Source of the DNA: Celeribacter neptunius
GTDB taxonomy: Bacteria; Pseudomonadota; Alphaproteobacteria; Rhodobacterales; Rhodobacteraceae
Direction of reading: 5' to 3'
Length of the DNA: 64,000 bases
Assembly: GCF_900113955.1 (NCBI RefSeq)
Contig: NZ_FORH01000009.1
Span: forward strand, 123,973-187,972
The translations under genes and the position numbers were made by a program. This document shows positions 7,686 to 15,423 of this stretch, piece after piece. How positions within the stretch are numbered: the first letter of the stretch is position 1; every line of letters starts with the position of its first letter. The notes below the pieces were generated by a model. It searched no databases and was not told the origin of the DNA. It was given only the letters and a program-made list of their open reading frames with translations.

Positions 7686-8891
7686 CTATTCCGCCGGAAC
7701 GGCGTCCGCCCCGTCCGTCCTCGCGAAATGCTGGCTGTTGAGGCGGAAGACCAACACGATCATGGCGATCTGGAACCCCAGTGCCAGCGCCGTCACGGCC
7801 CAGTAGGTCACGCCGAATTTGGCGATGATGCCGGCGCTCACCAGCCCCTTGTTCACGAAGAACTGCAACAGCACGGAGAGCGCGACCCCGGGGCAGACCA
7901 GGGCATAGGAGCCGGGCGAGGTTTTCGAGCCGAAGACGAAATCCTTGAAATAGCCCTGACGTTTGAGCACCACGAGGCCCAGCCCGAGAAAGATGACTTG
8001 CAGCGATACCATGCGGGCAAGGAACATCATCGTGCCGGCGGCGTCGGTGTGACCTTCGAACACATGCAGCCCGTGGTCCTGACGCATGAACAGGATCGAC
8101 AGGATGGTGACGATCGGGATGACGATCAAAAGCGTCGGTCCGGCTTCTTCATGGGTGCCGTAGTGCAGCATGGAGTTGAACGCGGTCACCAGCGCCAGCA
8201 GGGCATAGGTGAGTGAAGCGACGGCAAAGAAGGTCGAAAGCACAAGGGAGGTGCCGACAACCCAGGGCTGCGTGGACATGGCGGCCGGGGCGGCAAGCCC
8301 GACGCCGATCATCGCGAGCGCAAAGGCCGGCAGCATCTGGGCAAAGGAGTTATGCGCGGTCACGTCGAACACGCCGCCCTTGGCCAGGACCCGGCCGAGG
8401 AAGTCACCGATGATCGACAGCGCGATCCAGCCGATCGCGGCAAAGGCGATGATCGCCAGCGGAAAGAGGTATTCGACCACGGTCCAAAGCCCGGGCACAA
8501 AGACCAGCCCGGCGATGAACAACCCGTTCACCGCCATCGCCAGCGCCAGCGGCATGGCGAGCATGGTGGATTCGGCATTGGAATTGCGCAGGCTTTCAAA
8601 GCGCGGGGTTTTCTTGAAGGCGCTGTAGGCGTTGAGGTTCCAGATCAGCGATTTCAGGTTGAGAAAGACGAAGACGGCAATGCCGAGCACGGCAGTGGCA
8701 ATTCCGATCCTCATCGGCAGCGCGCCCGTGCTCCAGGCGGCCAGGATGTCTTCGAACACCGGCACGGAGCGTCCCGGGTGTGGCACCCAGAACATCAGAT
8801 ACATGAAGAAGGTGACAGAGAGGCCACCGGCGCCCAGCGACGCAAGAAAATATGTCGGGACATAGTGGTCCGCGGCATGGCTCGGTTTCAT
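7686..8891 (-). CDS. Multi-pass membrane protein, TsoY-like, under FNR-type promoter
   Basis: Polytopic membrane protein of 401 aa with about ten hydrophobic segments; function unknown. From memory it resembles proteins annotated as TsoY family (seleno)protein and is loosely TehA/SLAC1-like. The only cysteine is Cys333 in ALVCPGVALS, which I suspect is the selenocysteine-equivalent position; no in-frame TGA is present here. ATG 8891 (MKPSHAADHY) is chosen for its AGGAG five nt upstream and because it lies downstream of a well-formed promoter. The promoter has an FNR-type box near -41 and an inverted repeat over the -10, suggesting oxygen control plus a repressor. Confidence 0.8.
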   Translation of the reverse strand: MKPSHAADHYVPTYFLASLGAGGLSVTFFMYLMFWVPHPGRSVPVFEDILAAWSTGALPMRIGIATAVLGIAVFVFLNLKSLIWNLNAYSAFKKTPRFESLRNSNAESTMLAMPLALAMAVNGLFIAGLVFVPGLWTVVEYLFPLAIIAFAAIGWIALSIIGDFLGRVLAKGGVFDVTAHNSFAQMLPAFALAMIGVGLAAPAAMSTQPWVVGTSLVLSTFFAVASLTYALLALVTAFNSMLHYGTHEEAGPTLLIVIPIVTILSILFMRQDHGLHVFEGHTDAAGTMMFLARMVSLQVIFLGLGLVVLKRQGYFKDFVFGSKTSPGSYALVCPGVALSVLLQFFVNKGLVSAGIIAKFGVTYWAVTALALGFQIAMIVLVFRLNSQHFARTDGADAVPAE

Positions 8892-8909
8892 GAGAGGTCT
8901 CCTAATCAT

Positions 8910-8925
8910 ATTCGTTTCATCGAAT
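8910..8925. promoter_or_regulatory. ATTC-N8-GAAT operator over -10/start site
   Basis: ATTC (8910-8913) and GAAT (8922-8925) are separated by 8 nt and embedded in a longer perfect inverted repeat, ATATTCG/CGAATAT (8908-8914 and 8921-8927). The spacing matches the motif I recall for the sulfide/persulfide-responsive ArsR-family repressor SqrR/BigR. It overlaps the predicted -10 of the TsoY-like gene, a repressor position. Confidence 0.55.
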
Positions 8926-8963
8926 ATAATTGCGGCAAAACCTATATCTTTGATACAGGTCAA
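8923..8963 (-). promoter_or_regulatory. FNR-type (FnrL) box and class II promoter
   Basis: The palindrome TTGATACAGGTCAA (8950-8963) matches the FNR/FnrL consensus TTGAT-N4-ATCAA with one mismatch. On the minus strand the hexamer TATATT (plus 8923-8928) is a five-of-six -10. The box centre is then about 41 bp upstream of the expected start near 8916, the standard class II activator geometry. The controlled gene starts at 8891. Confidence 0.72.
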
Positions 8964-9129
8964 ATGCATGGTTGAGGGGTATGTTTGTAATGCGCCCGAA
9001 GAAACGCGGCGTGCACCTCTCCGAAAACTCTGACCCGACGTAAAGAAAAGCCTGTCTTTTCAGATAGGTGCTCATTCCATACGGAATCGTTTAGAAAGGC
9101 CTGACACGCACAAACTGTTCGGGGGGACA

Positions 9130-9978
9130 ATGAGACTCGCGCGCATAACCACCTATCCGATCAAAAGTCTGACCGGTGCGGACCTGGCCGCCGCCAAAGT
9201 GCATGGCTTTGGCCTCGACGGCGATCGGCGCTGGGCCGTGGTCTATCCCAACGGCACGGTGGCGACCCGGCGGGACTTGCCGCAGATGGCGCTTTTGAGT
9301 GCGGTGGCCGCACCTTACGGCGTGTCGATTTCCTTTGAGGGCAGCCGGTTGGAAGTCCCCTTCCCGACCGGGGCTCCGGTCTCGGTCAAAGTGTTCTCCA
9401 CCGTGATCGACGGGGTTGAGGATGCCGGGAATTACGCCTCGCATTTTCTCTCGTCGGCGCTCGAGACCGAGGTACGGCTGGTCTATTTTCCGATTGAGGC
9501 GCAGCGCCCGGTCGATCCGGCCTATGCCGGGGAGGGCCATTTCACCGCTTTGGCCGATGGGTTTCCATTGCTCCTGACGACGCAGGCGTCTCTCGCGGAG
9601 CTGAACGCCGAATTGGAACACCCGGTCGAGATGCGCCGATTCCGGCCGAACATCGTGGTCTCCGGCGATATCGACCCCTGGATCGAGGACACATGGCGGC
9701 GCATTCGCATCGGCACCTCGGTGTTTCGGGTGGTCAAGCCTTGCGAACGCTGTGTGATGGTGACGCAGGACCCGAACACGGGCGAGCGTCCCCATCCGCG
9801 CGAACCTCTCGCAACTCTGGGGCGCATTCATCGGGCCATCACCGGCAAGATCATCTTTGGCCAGAACCTGATCGTCGAGGAGCAAGGTGCCATCGTTCTG
9901 GGAGATGAGGTCGAAGTGCTCGAGACCGGGCCCTCGAATCTGTTGAGCCCGAAACGCAGCACGCCCCGGTCGTTCTGA
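9130..9978 (+). CDS. MOSC domain-containing protein
   Basis: Cytosolic protein of 282 aa with the N-terminal MOSC beta-barrel (PIKSLTGADLAAAKVHGFGLDGDRRW, split here as PIKSL and LDGDRRW around residues 11-38) followed by the MOSC domain. The C-terminal half has RFRPNIVVSG (about 172-181) and the conserved Cys in VKPCERCVMVTQDPNTG (about 204-220). Family members such as YcbX and mARC bind molybdenum cofactor and reduce N-hydroxylated compounds. No partner reductase is adjacent, and it lacks the fused ferredoxin domain of YcbX. Confidence 0.88.
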   Translation: MRLARITTYPIKSLTGADLAAAKVHGFGLDGDRRWAVVYPNGTVATRRDLPQMALLSAVAAPYGVSISFEGSRLEVPFPTGAPVSVKVFSTVIDGVEDAGNYASHFLSSALETEVRLVYFPIEAQRPVDPAYAGEGHFTALADGFPLLLTTQASLAELNAELEHPVEMRRFRPNIVVSGDIDPWIEDTWRRIRIGTSVFRVVKPCERCVMVTQDPNTGERPHPREPLATLGRIHRAITGKIIFGQNLIVEEQGAIVLGDEVEVLETGPSNLLSPKRSTPRSF

Positions 9979-10020
9979 ACGGAAGTCCGATGGCGCGAGC
10001 TCTTTTGGTGCCTTTGACGT

Positions 10021-10039
10021 GACGCGATTTGAGCGCGTC
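10021..10039. repeat. Short inverted repeat downstream of the MOSC gene
   Basis: GACGCG (10021-10026) and CGCGTC (10034-10039) pair around a 7-nt loop. No U tract follows, so it is a weak terminator or an unassigned site. Confidence 0.35.
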
Positions 10040-10149
10040 GCCCTTCTGACAGGAGCATGTACGCCGTCCGGCCTTTCTTTGAGATCGGATCGGTCTTGCC
10101 CGTTCCGGGATTTCAAGGCATCACGGGGCAAATCGCAGGAGGTCATCCG

Positions 10150-10314
10150 ATGGATTACTCAAGAATGGGCGGACCGAAGAAACCTTCGGGCGCGCCGAAA
10201 CATGGTGAATACAAGGCCCAGAAACCTGGCGGGAAACAGGCCCCCAAGGTGGAGCTTCTGGCCCGGATGAAAGCTGCGGCGCAGATGGAAGCAGGCAAGA
10301 AAAAGCCCGAGTAA
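10150..10314 (+). CDS. Small basic hypothetical protein (54 aa)
   Basis: Lys/Gly/Pro-rich small protein starting MDYSRMGGPKKP and ending MEAGKKKPE, with a short amphipathic helix VELLARMKAAAQME. An excellent AGGAGG (10137-10142) 7 nt before the ATG supports translation. It has no signal peptide or membrane segment. I do not know its function; the composition would suit nucleic-acid or ribosome association, but that is speculation. It lies alone between the MOSC gene and smc, followed by a weak hairpin with five T residues (10338-10362). Confidence 0.72.
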   Translation: MDYSRMGGPKKPSGAPKHGEYKAQKPGGKQAPKVELLARMKAAAQMEAGKKKPE

Positions 10315-10337
10315 CGGCATCGCCCGCGCGTTGGGGG

Positions 10338-10362
10338 CACCCACGAGATCTGGGGTGTTTTT
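10338..10362 (+). terminator. Possible Rho-independent terminator after the 54-aa gene
   Basis: CACCC (10338-10342) pairs with GGGTG (10353-10357), followed immediately by TTTTT (10358-10362). The stem is short (5 bp) and the loop is 10 nt. Confidence 0.45.
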
Positions 10363-10381
10363 GCTGAACCTGGCGATATTT

Positions 10382-10390
10382 TGTGGATAA
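10382..10390 (-). promoter_or_regulatory. Consensus DnaA box upstream of smc
   Basis: TGTGGATAA is the exact reverse complement of the DnaA box TTATCCACA. It lies 97 nt before the smc start. A weaker 7/9 match, TCATCCATA, lies at about 10457-10465. A cluster as at an origin is absent. Confidence 0.55.
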
Positions 10391-10486
10391 CTTGGCAAAA
10401 TTCCCCATATCTCGGGTTCCGAGATTGACTCACGCGCCTGCCTCCCAAAGAGTTTTCATCCATAAGGAATCAACCAGAGGCCGCTC

Positions 10487-13400
10487 TTGCGTTTCACCCG
10501 CCTTCGTCTCAATGGCTTCAAAAGCTTTGTGGACCCCACCGATCTCGTGATCGCGGATGGGCTGACCGGTGTTGTGGGGCCGAATGGCTGTGGCAAGTCG
10601 AATCTGCTGGAGGCGCTGCGCTGGGTGATGGGTGAGAACCGGCCCAAGGCGATGCGCGGCGCCGGGATGGAAGACGTGATTTTCGCGGGCGCCTCCACGC
10701 GTCCGGCGCGCAACTTCGCCGAAGTCACCCTGATGATCGACAATTCGGAGCGCTTGGCGCCCGCTGGCTTCAACGACAGCGACTCGGTCGAGATCATCCG
10801 CCGGATCACCCGCGACGCCGGTTCCGCCTATAAGGTGAACACCAAGGACGTGCGGGCCCGCGATGTCTCGATGCTTTTTGCCGATGCCTCGACGGGCGCG
10901 CATTCGCCGGCGCTTGTGCGGCAGGGGCAGATTTCGGAACTGATCAACGCCAAGCCGAAAGCGCGTCGACGCATCCTCGAAGAGGCGGCCGGGATTTCCG
11001 GTCTCTATCAGCGCCGTCACGAGGCGGAGCTGAAGCTCAAGGGCGCCGAGAGCAATCTTGCGCGCGTCGATGACGTGATCGAACAGCTGGCCGGTCAGCT
11101 CGCCTCTCTGGCGCGTCAGGCGCGTCAGGCGGCACGCTATCGCGAGATCGGCACAGAGCTGCGCCATGCCGAAGGCCTGCTGCATTACCGCCGTTGGCGT
11201 GATGCCGACATCGCCCGGGCGGAAGCCGAGAACGTGCTGCGTACACGGCTGACACAGGCCTCCGAGGCCGAACGTCTGGCGCGCGAGGCGGCAAAAGCCC
11301 GCGAAGCTCAGGAAGACGGCCTGCCGGCGCTGCGCGAAGAGGAAGCGATCGCGAGCGCCGTGTTGCAACGGCTCACCGTGTCGCGCGATCAGCTCTCCGA
11401 CGAGGAGCGCCGCGCCCGCGAGATGATCGAGACCCTGTCGCGCCGGATCGACCAGCTGGTCGCCGATATGGCGCGCGAAGAACAGCTCAACAAGGATGCG
11501 GGCGAAACCATCTCGCGGCTCGAGTGGGAACAGAAAGAGCTGATCAAGGCGGCGGACGGGCATGAGCCGAAGCTTCTGGACGCGGCGGCGGAGGCCTCGG
11601 AAGCCAGCCAGATTCTCGCCGATCGGGAGACCGATCTGAGCCAGATGACCGAGGATGTCGCCCGTCTCGCGGCCCGGCACCAATCGGCACAGCGTCTGGT
11701 CGAGGACAATCGCAAGACATTGGATCGCGCCCGTGGCGAGGCCGACCGGGCGCGCAGCGCCGTGGAAGAGGCGCGGCAGAACCTGTTCCATTCCGCCGAG
11801 GCGATGGAAGAGGCCGAGGCGGCACAGGAAGAGGCGGTGGCCCGCGCCGAGGAATCCGAAGCCATGCTGATCGAGGCGGATGAGGCCCGGACCGAGGCGC
11901 AATCGCGCGAGGCGGTGGCCCGGGCGGCGCGCTCCGAAGCCGAGGGCGAGGTGGGCGCGCTGAAGGCCGAAGTGGCCGCACTCGCCAAGATGCTCGACCG
12001 TGACCAGATCGGCGGTTCGCAGCTTCTCGATCTTCTCAAGGTCAAATCAGGATATGAAAAAGCGCTGGGAGCGGCGCTTTCTGATGATTTGAGACAGCCT
12101 TCGATTGAATCCTATCAGGCCTCCGGTTGGGTCACATTGCCGGAATATCCGGACGATCAGGACCTGCCGAACGGGGTCGAGCCGCTCGAAGACTTTGTCA
12201 CCGCGCCACCGGTTCTGGCACGCCGCCTGTCGCAGATCGGTTTGGTCCGGGCCGAAGACGGGCCGCGGCTTCAGGCCGATCTTGAGCCCGGTCAACGGCT
12301 GGTCTCGGTCGAGGGCGACATGTGGCGTTGGGACGGCTATCGCGCCGGGGCCGAGGATGCGCCCTCGGCCGCCGCCTTGCGGCTGCAACAGTTGAATCGG
12401 CTCGAAGATCTGAAACAGGAACTCGTCGCGGCCGAGGCCAAGGCGGGCGGCGCGCTTCAGGCGCATGAACATCTGAAATCGGAATTGACCCGGTTGACCG
12501 AAGCCGACCGGCTGGCCCGCGATGCCCGTCGCGACGCCGATCGGGCACTGTCCGAGGCGGCGCGTCTCTTGTCCAAGGTCGAGAATGAAAAGACTCTGGC
12601 CGAGGGCAAGGTGGAAAACCTCGGCCTCGCCGTGTCGCGCCATGAGGAAGAGGCGCGTGGGGCCGAGCAGCGGCTGCGCGAGGCGGAGAAGGCGGTGAAG
12701 GACCTGCCGGATCTCGAGGCGGCACGTTCCGATATCGAACAGGTGAAGCTTGCCGTCGAGGCGGCGCGGATCACCATGATGACCAAACGTTCCTCGCATG
12801 ACGAGATCCGGCGTGAGGGCGAGGCCCGGACCCGGCGCAGCCAGGAGGTGACCAAGGAGCTGTCCGGCTGGCGGCACCGGTTGGAGACCGCAGGCAAGCG
12901 CATTGCCGAGTTGCAGGACCGCAAGGAAGCCTCCGAGGAAGAGCTTTACGAGGCTGCGGCCCAGCCCGAGGAAATCGCCGAGAAACGCGATGCGCTGATG
13001 GCGCAGATCGAAGAAGCGGAGCATCGCCGCAAACACGCGGCGGATGGGCTGGCCCAGGCCGAAGAGGCGCTGCGCGAAGCGGTCCATGCGGAGCGCGAAT
13101 GCGAGCGTCTGGCCTCCGAGGCGCGCGAGACCCGGGCTGCCGCCGAGGCGCGGCGCGATGGCGCGCGCGAGACCGTGGAAGCCGCGATCGAGCGCATTCG
13201 CGAGGAGCTGGAAACCACGCCCGAAAAACTGCTCAAGGAGCTGGATGTCGATCCGGAGACGATCCCGGCGCATAGCGAGATCGAGGTCGATGTGAATCGC
13301 CTCAAACGTCTGCGCGACAGCCTCGGTGCGGTGAACCTGCGCGCCGAGGAAGACGCAAAAGAGGTCCGCGAAGAGCACGATACGCTGGTGAAAGAGAAAG

Positions 13401-13942
13401 AAGATCTCGAAGAGGCGATCAAGACGCTGCGCTCCGGGATTGCCTCCTTGAACCGCGAGGGGCGCGAGCGGCTTTTGACCGCGTTCGAGCAGGTGAACAG
13501 CAATTTCTCCATGCTTTTCACCCATCTCTTCGGCGGTGGCGAGGCGCGGCTGATGATGGTCGAAAGCGACGATCCTCTGGAGGCCGGGCTCGAGATCATG
13601 TGTCAGCCGCCGGGCAAGAAGCTTTCGACCCTGTCGCTTCTCTCGGGCGGCGAACAGACGCTCACCGCGCTGGCGCTGATCTTTGCCGTGTTCATGGCCA
13701 ACCCGGCGCCGATCTGTGTGCTGGACGAGGTGGACGCGCCCTTGGATGATGCCAACGTGACGCGGTTCTGCGACATGCTCGACGAGATGACCCAGCGTAC
13801 CGACACGCGGTTCCTCTGCATCACTCACCACGCCGTCACCATGGCCCGCATGGACCGGTTGTTCGGTGTGACCATGCAGGAACAGGGCGTGTCACAGCTT
13901 GTCTCCGTCGACCTGAAAAAGGCCGAGGCGCTGGTCGCCTGA
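10487..13942 (+). CDS. smc: Chromosome segregation ATPase SMC
   Basis: Structural maintenance of chromosomes protein, the ATPase core of the bacterial condensin that organises sister chromosomes with ScpA/ScpB. The 1151 aa comprise an N-terminal head with Walker A GPNGCGKSN (residues 31-39), a long coiled coil rich in Ala/Glu/Arg, a hinge around residues 505-620, the return coil, and a C-terminal head with signature LLSGGEQTLTA (near 1050) and Walker B PICVLDEVDAPLDD. Translation starts at TTG 10487, preceded by AGAGG; no later ATG preserves the RFTRLRLNGFKSF strand. scpA and scpB are not in the window. Confidence 0.97.
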   Translation: MRFTRLRLNGFKSFVDPTDLVIADGLTGVVGPNGCGKSNLLEALRWVMGENRPKAMRGAGMEDVIFAGASTRPARNFAEVTLMIDNSERLAPAGFNDSDSVEIIRRITRDAGSAYKVNTKDVRARDVSMLFADASTGAHSPALVRQGQISELINAKPKARRRILEEAAGISGLYQRRHEAELKLKGAESNLARVDDVIEQLAGQLASLARQARQAARYREIGTELRHAEGLLHYRRWRDADIARAEAENVLRTRLTQASEAERLAREAAKAREAQEDGLPALREEEAIASAVLQRLTVSRDQLSDEERRAREMIETLSRRIDQLVADMAREEQLNKDAGETISRLEWEQKELIKAADGHEPKLLDAAAEASEASQILADRETDLSQMTEDVARLAARHQSAQRLVEDNRKTLDRARGEADRARSAVEEARQNLFHSAEAMEEAEAAQEEAVARAEESEAMLIEADEARTEAQSREAVARAARSEAEGEVGALKAEVAALAKMLDRDQIGGSQLLDLLKVKSGYEKALGAALSDDLRQPSIESYQASGWVTLPEYPDDQDLPNGVEPLEDFVTAPPVLARRLSQIGLVRAEDGPRLQADLEPGQRLVSVEGDMWRWDGYRAGAEDAPSAAALRLQQLNRLEDLKQELVAAEAKAGGALQAHEHLKSELTRLTEADRLARDARRDADRALSEAARLLSKVENEKTLAEGKVENLGLAVSRHEEEARGAEQRLREAEKAVKDLPDLEAARSDIEQVKLAVEAARITMMTKRSSHDEIRREGEARTRRSQEVTKELSGWRHRLETAGKRIAELQDRKEASEEELYEAAAQPEEIAEKRDALMAQIEEAEHRRKHAADGLAQAEEALREAVHAERECERLASEARETRAAAEARRDGARETVEAAIERIREELETTPEKLLKELDVDPETIPAHSEIEVDVNRLKRLRDSLGAVNLRAEEDAKEVREEHDTLVKEKEDLEEAIKTLRSGIASLNREGRERLLTAFEQVNSNFSMLFTHLFGGGEARLMMVESDDPLEAGLEIMCQPPGKKLSTLSLLSGGEQTLTALALIFAVFMANPAPICVLDEVDAPLDDANVTRFCDMLDEMTQRTDTRFLCITHHAVTMARMDRLFGVTMQEQGVSQLVSVDLKKAEALVA

Positions 13943-13960
13943 TCTGCCTTTGCCCGGCAA

Positions 13961-14353
13961 CTATCGGCTGCACACCAGTTTGCCGTTGCGCACATCGGCA
14001 TGCTGTTCGGCATTGGTCGCATAGAAGGGGAAGCCGCAAGCCCCCGCCGCGATGGATGTTCCGGAGGTGGCGATGGTCTGCGATTCCCCCGGCCGCAGGA
14101 TCGTGGTGCCGACAAAGAATTTCAGCCCGTTGCGAAACGGTCCCCGACCGCAGGCCCAATGATCGCTGGGGTTCCCACCGGAGCACCAGAAGGCGGTGAC
14201 ATCGTAATTGCAGGTATTGGTGATCCGGTACTCTGTTGTGCCGACCCGTTTGCCGAGATTTTGCCGTTGCAGACATCCCGTGGCATCCGCGGTGGCGGCG
14301 CTGGCTGCGAGTGCCAGAAAGACGCTGGTTGCGAGTAGTGTTACGCTGTTCAT
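13961..14353 (-). CDS. Secreted six-cysteine hypothetical protein
   Basis: Small exported protein of 130 aa with a clear signal peptide (cleavage about residue 22, after ATA or ADA). The mature part has six cysteines in GC, NTC, FWC, WAC, GAC and LVC contexts, consistent with three disulfides, and a sequence rich in Gly, Thr and Asn. The pattern CNYDVTAFWCSGG followed by LRPGESQTIATSG resembles small secreted beta-sandwich proteins, but I cannot assign a family. It converges on smc with an 18-nt gap. Confidence 0.75.
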   Translation of the reverse strand: MNSVTLLATSVFLALAASAATADATGCLQRQNLGKRVGTTEYRITNTCNYDVTAFWCSGGNPSDHWACGRGPFRNGLKFFVGTTILRPGESQTIATSGTSIAAGACGFPFYATNAEQHADVRNGKLVCSR

Positions 14354-14399
14354 TGCTTTCCCCTAAGCCACGTCCGCGCAGCATTACTCTACGAGAAAC

Positions 14400-14422
14400 G
14401 GGTCGCCTGCGGGAGACGACCC
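14400..14422 (-). terminator. Possible terminator after the siderophore-interacting protein gene
   Basis: GGGTCG (14400-14405) and CGACCC (14417-14422) form a stem around an 11-nt loop. On the minus strand it is followed by GTTTCTC, a weak U tract. It lies 28 nt beyond the stop at 14451. Confidence 0.42.
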
Positions 14423-14450
14423 ATCGTCGCAAGGGGGGCATGTCGGTGCC

Positions 14451-15257
14451 TTAGGTGGCTGCGGGCCGGGTTCCATGTCCGGACTTGGCGCCTCGGCCAT
14501 GGCCGTGGCCCGCCGGTGCATCGAGATCCTTGATCGAGGCTTCCGCCTCGCCATCGATCCAGTAGCCTGCGGCCTTGAGCCATGGCAGCGGATGTCCCAT
14601 TTCCAACACGGCGGCGCGCAGCTGTTTGGCAATCCCGGCCTCGGTGGCGATCCAGACGAAGGTGTCGGGGGTCAGGTCGATCTGCGGCAAAGCGTCGAGG
14701 AAGAACCGGGCATCTGTGGCCTGATCGAGAGGCCGGTGCAGCCAGCGGGTCGTCACATCGGCGGCGCTGTCGATCTGTTGTTCGTCCTCGGGTCCCGGCA
14801 CCGCGGCGATCATCGTGACCTTTACGCCGGCGGGCAGTTCTTCGAGTTTGCGGCCCATGGCCGGGAGTGCGGTTTCGTCGCCGATCAGGACCCAATGGCC
14901 AATCTCGCCCTCGATCACCCGCGAGCCGCGCGGGCCGCCGATCTGCACCGTGCTGCCGGCTGTGGCGCCGCGCGCCCAGCTGGCCGCGGGGCCGTCGCCA
15001 TGATCGGCGAAATCGACGATCAACTCGCGCGCCTCAGTGTCGAAACGGCGCGGGGTGTAATCGCGTTTGGCCGGATCGTCCGTGCCGGGCACGAAGACCT
15101 TCATGTGATCGTCGAAAGAACCGCTGGCAAAATCGGCGAGATCCTCACCGGTCAGCGTCAGGCGGATCATATGCGGGGTCAGCCGCTCTGTGCGGGCCAC
15201 TGTCAGCTCGCGGAATTTCAATTCGTGCCGCATGCGGCGGATCGTCGGGGCTTCCAT
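14451..15257 (-). CDS. Siderophore-interacting protein (FAD/NAD(P)H ferric reductase)
   Basis: Cytoplasmic flavoprotein of the SIP family that reduces ferric siderophores to release iron. The 268-aa protein has the FAD-binding RDYTPRRFD at about residues 65-73, followed by FADHGDGPAASWA and GPRGS, then a C-terminal SIP domain with WIATEAGIAKQLR. A His/Gly-rich tail (HGHGRGAKSGHG) ends the protein and might bind metal. ATG 15257 is used because AAAGGA lies 7 nt upstream; ATG 15293 is in frame and also has an AGG. I see no clear iron-regulator box upstream. Confidence 0.9.
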   Translation of the reverse strand: MEAPTIRRMRHELKFRELTVARTERLTPHMIRLTLTGEDLADFASGSFDDHMKVFVPGTDDPAKRDYTPRRFDTEARELIVDFADHGDGPAASWARGATAGSTVQIGGPRGSRVIEGEIGHWVLIGDETALPAMGRKLEELPAGVKVTMIAAVPGPEDEQQIDSAADVTTRWLHRPLDQATDARFFLDALPQIDLTPDTFVWIATEAGIAKQLRAAVLEMGHPLPWLKAAGYWIDGEAEASIKDLDAPAGHGHGRGAKSGHGTRPAAT

Positions 15258-15345
15258 CAGAGTGTCCTTTGTCTCGGGCGTGTGTATCGGCATCGATACC
15301 TGTTGCGCAAAACAAAGTATTTTACTCAGGAAAAGGCAAGTGCCC

Positions 15346-15391
15346 GGATGTCACAGCCCCTGTGCGGTGAAAAACCGACGCTGTGACATCC
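15346..15391. repeat. Long nested inverted repeat between mltB-type and SIP genes
   Basis: GGATGTCACAGC (15346-15357) and GCTGTGACATCC (15380-15391) are perfect 12-bp arms around 22 nt. A second stem, CGGT/ACCG (15365-15368 and 15374-15377), with a GAAAA-type loop sits inside. It is downstream of the transglycosylase stop (15424) but lacks an adjacent U tract, so it may be a poor terminator, an mRNA-stabilising structure or an operator for the SIP gene. Confidence 0.6.
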
Positions 15392-15423
15392 CGATCTGAC
15401 AGTGGGGATTGAACTGCGGGGTC

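Noticed and set aside
12047..13831. Long antisense frame inside smc
   Set aside because: The SMC coiled coil and ATPase motifs account for the region.
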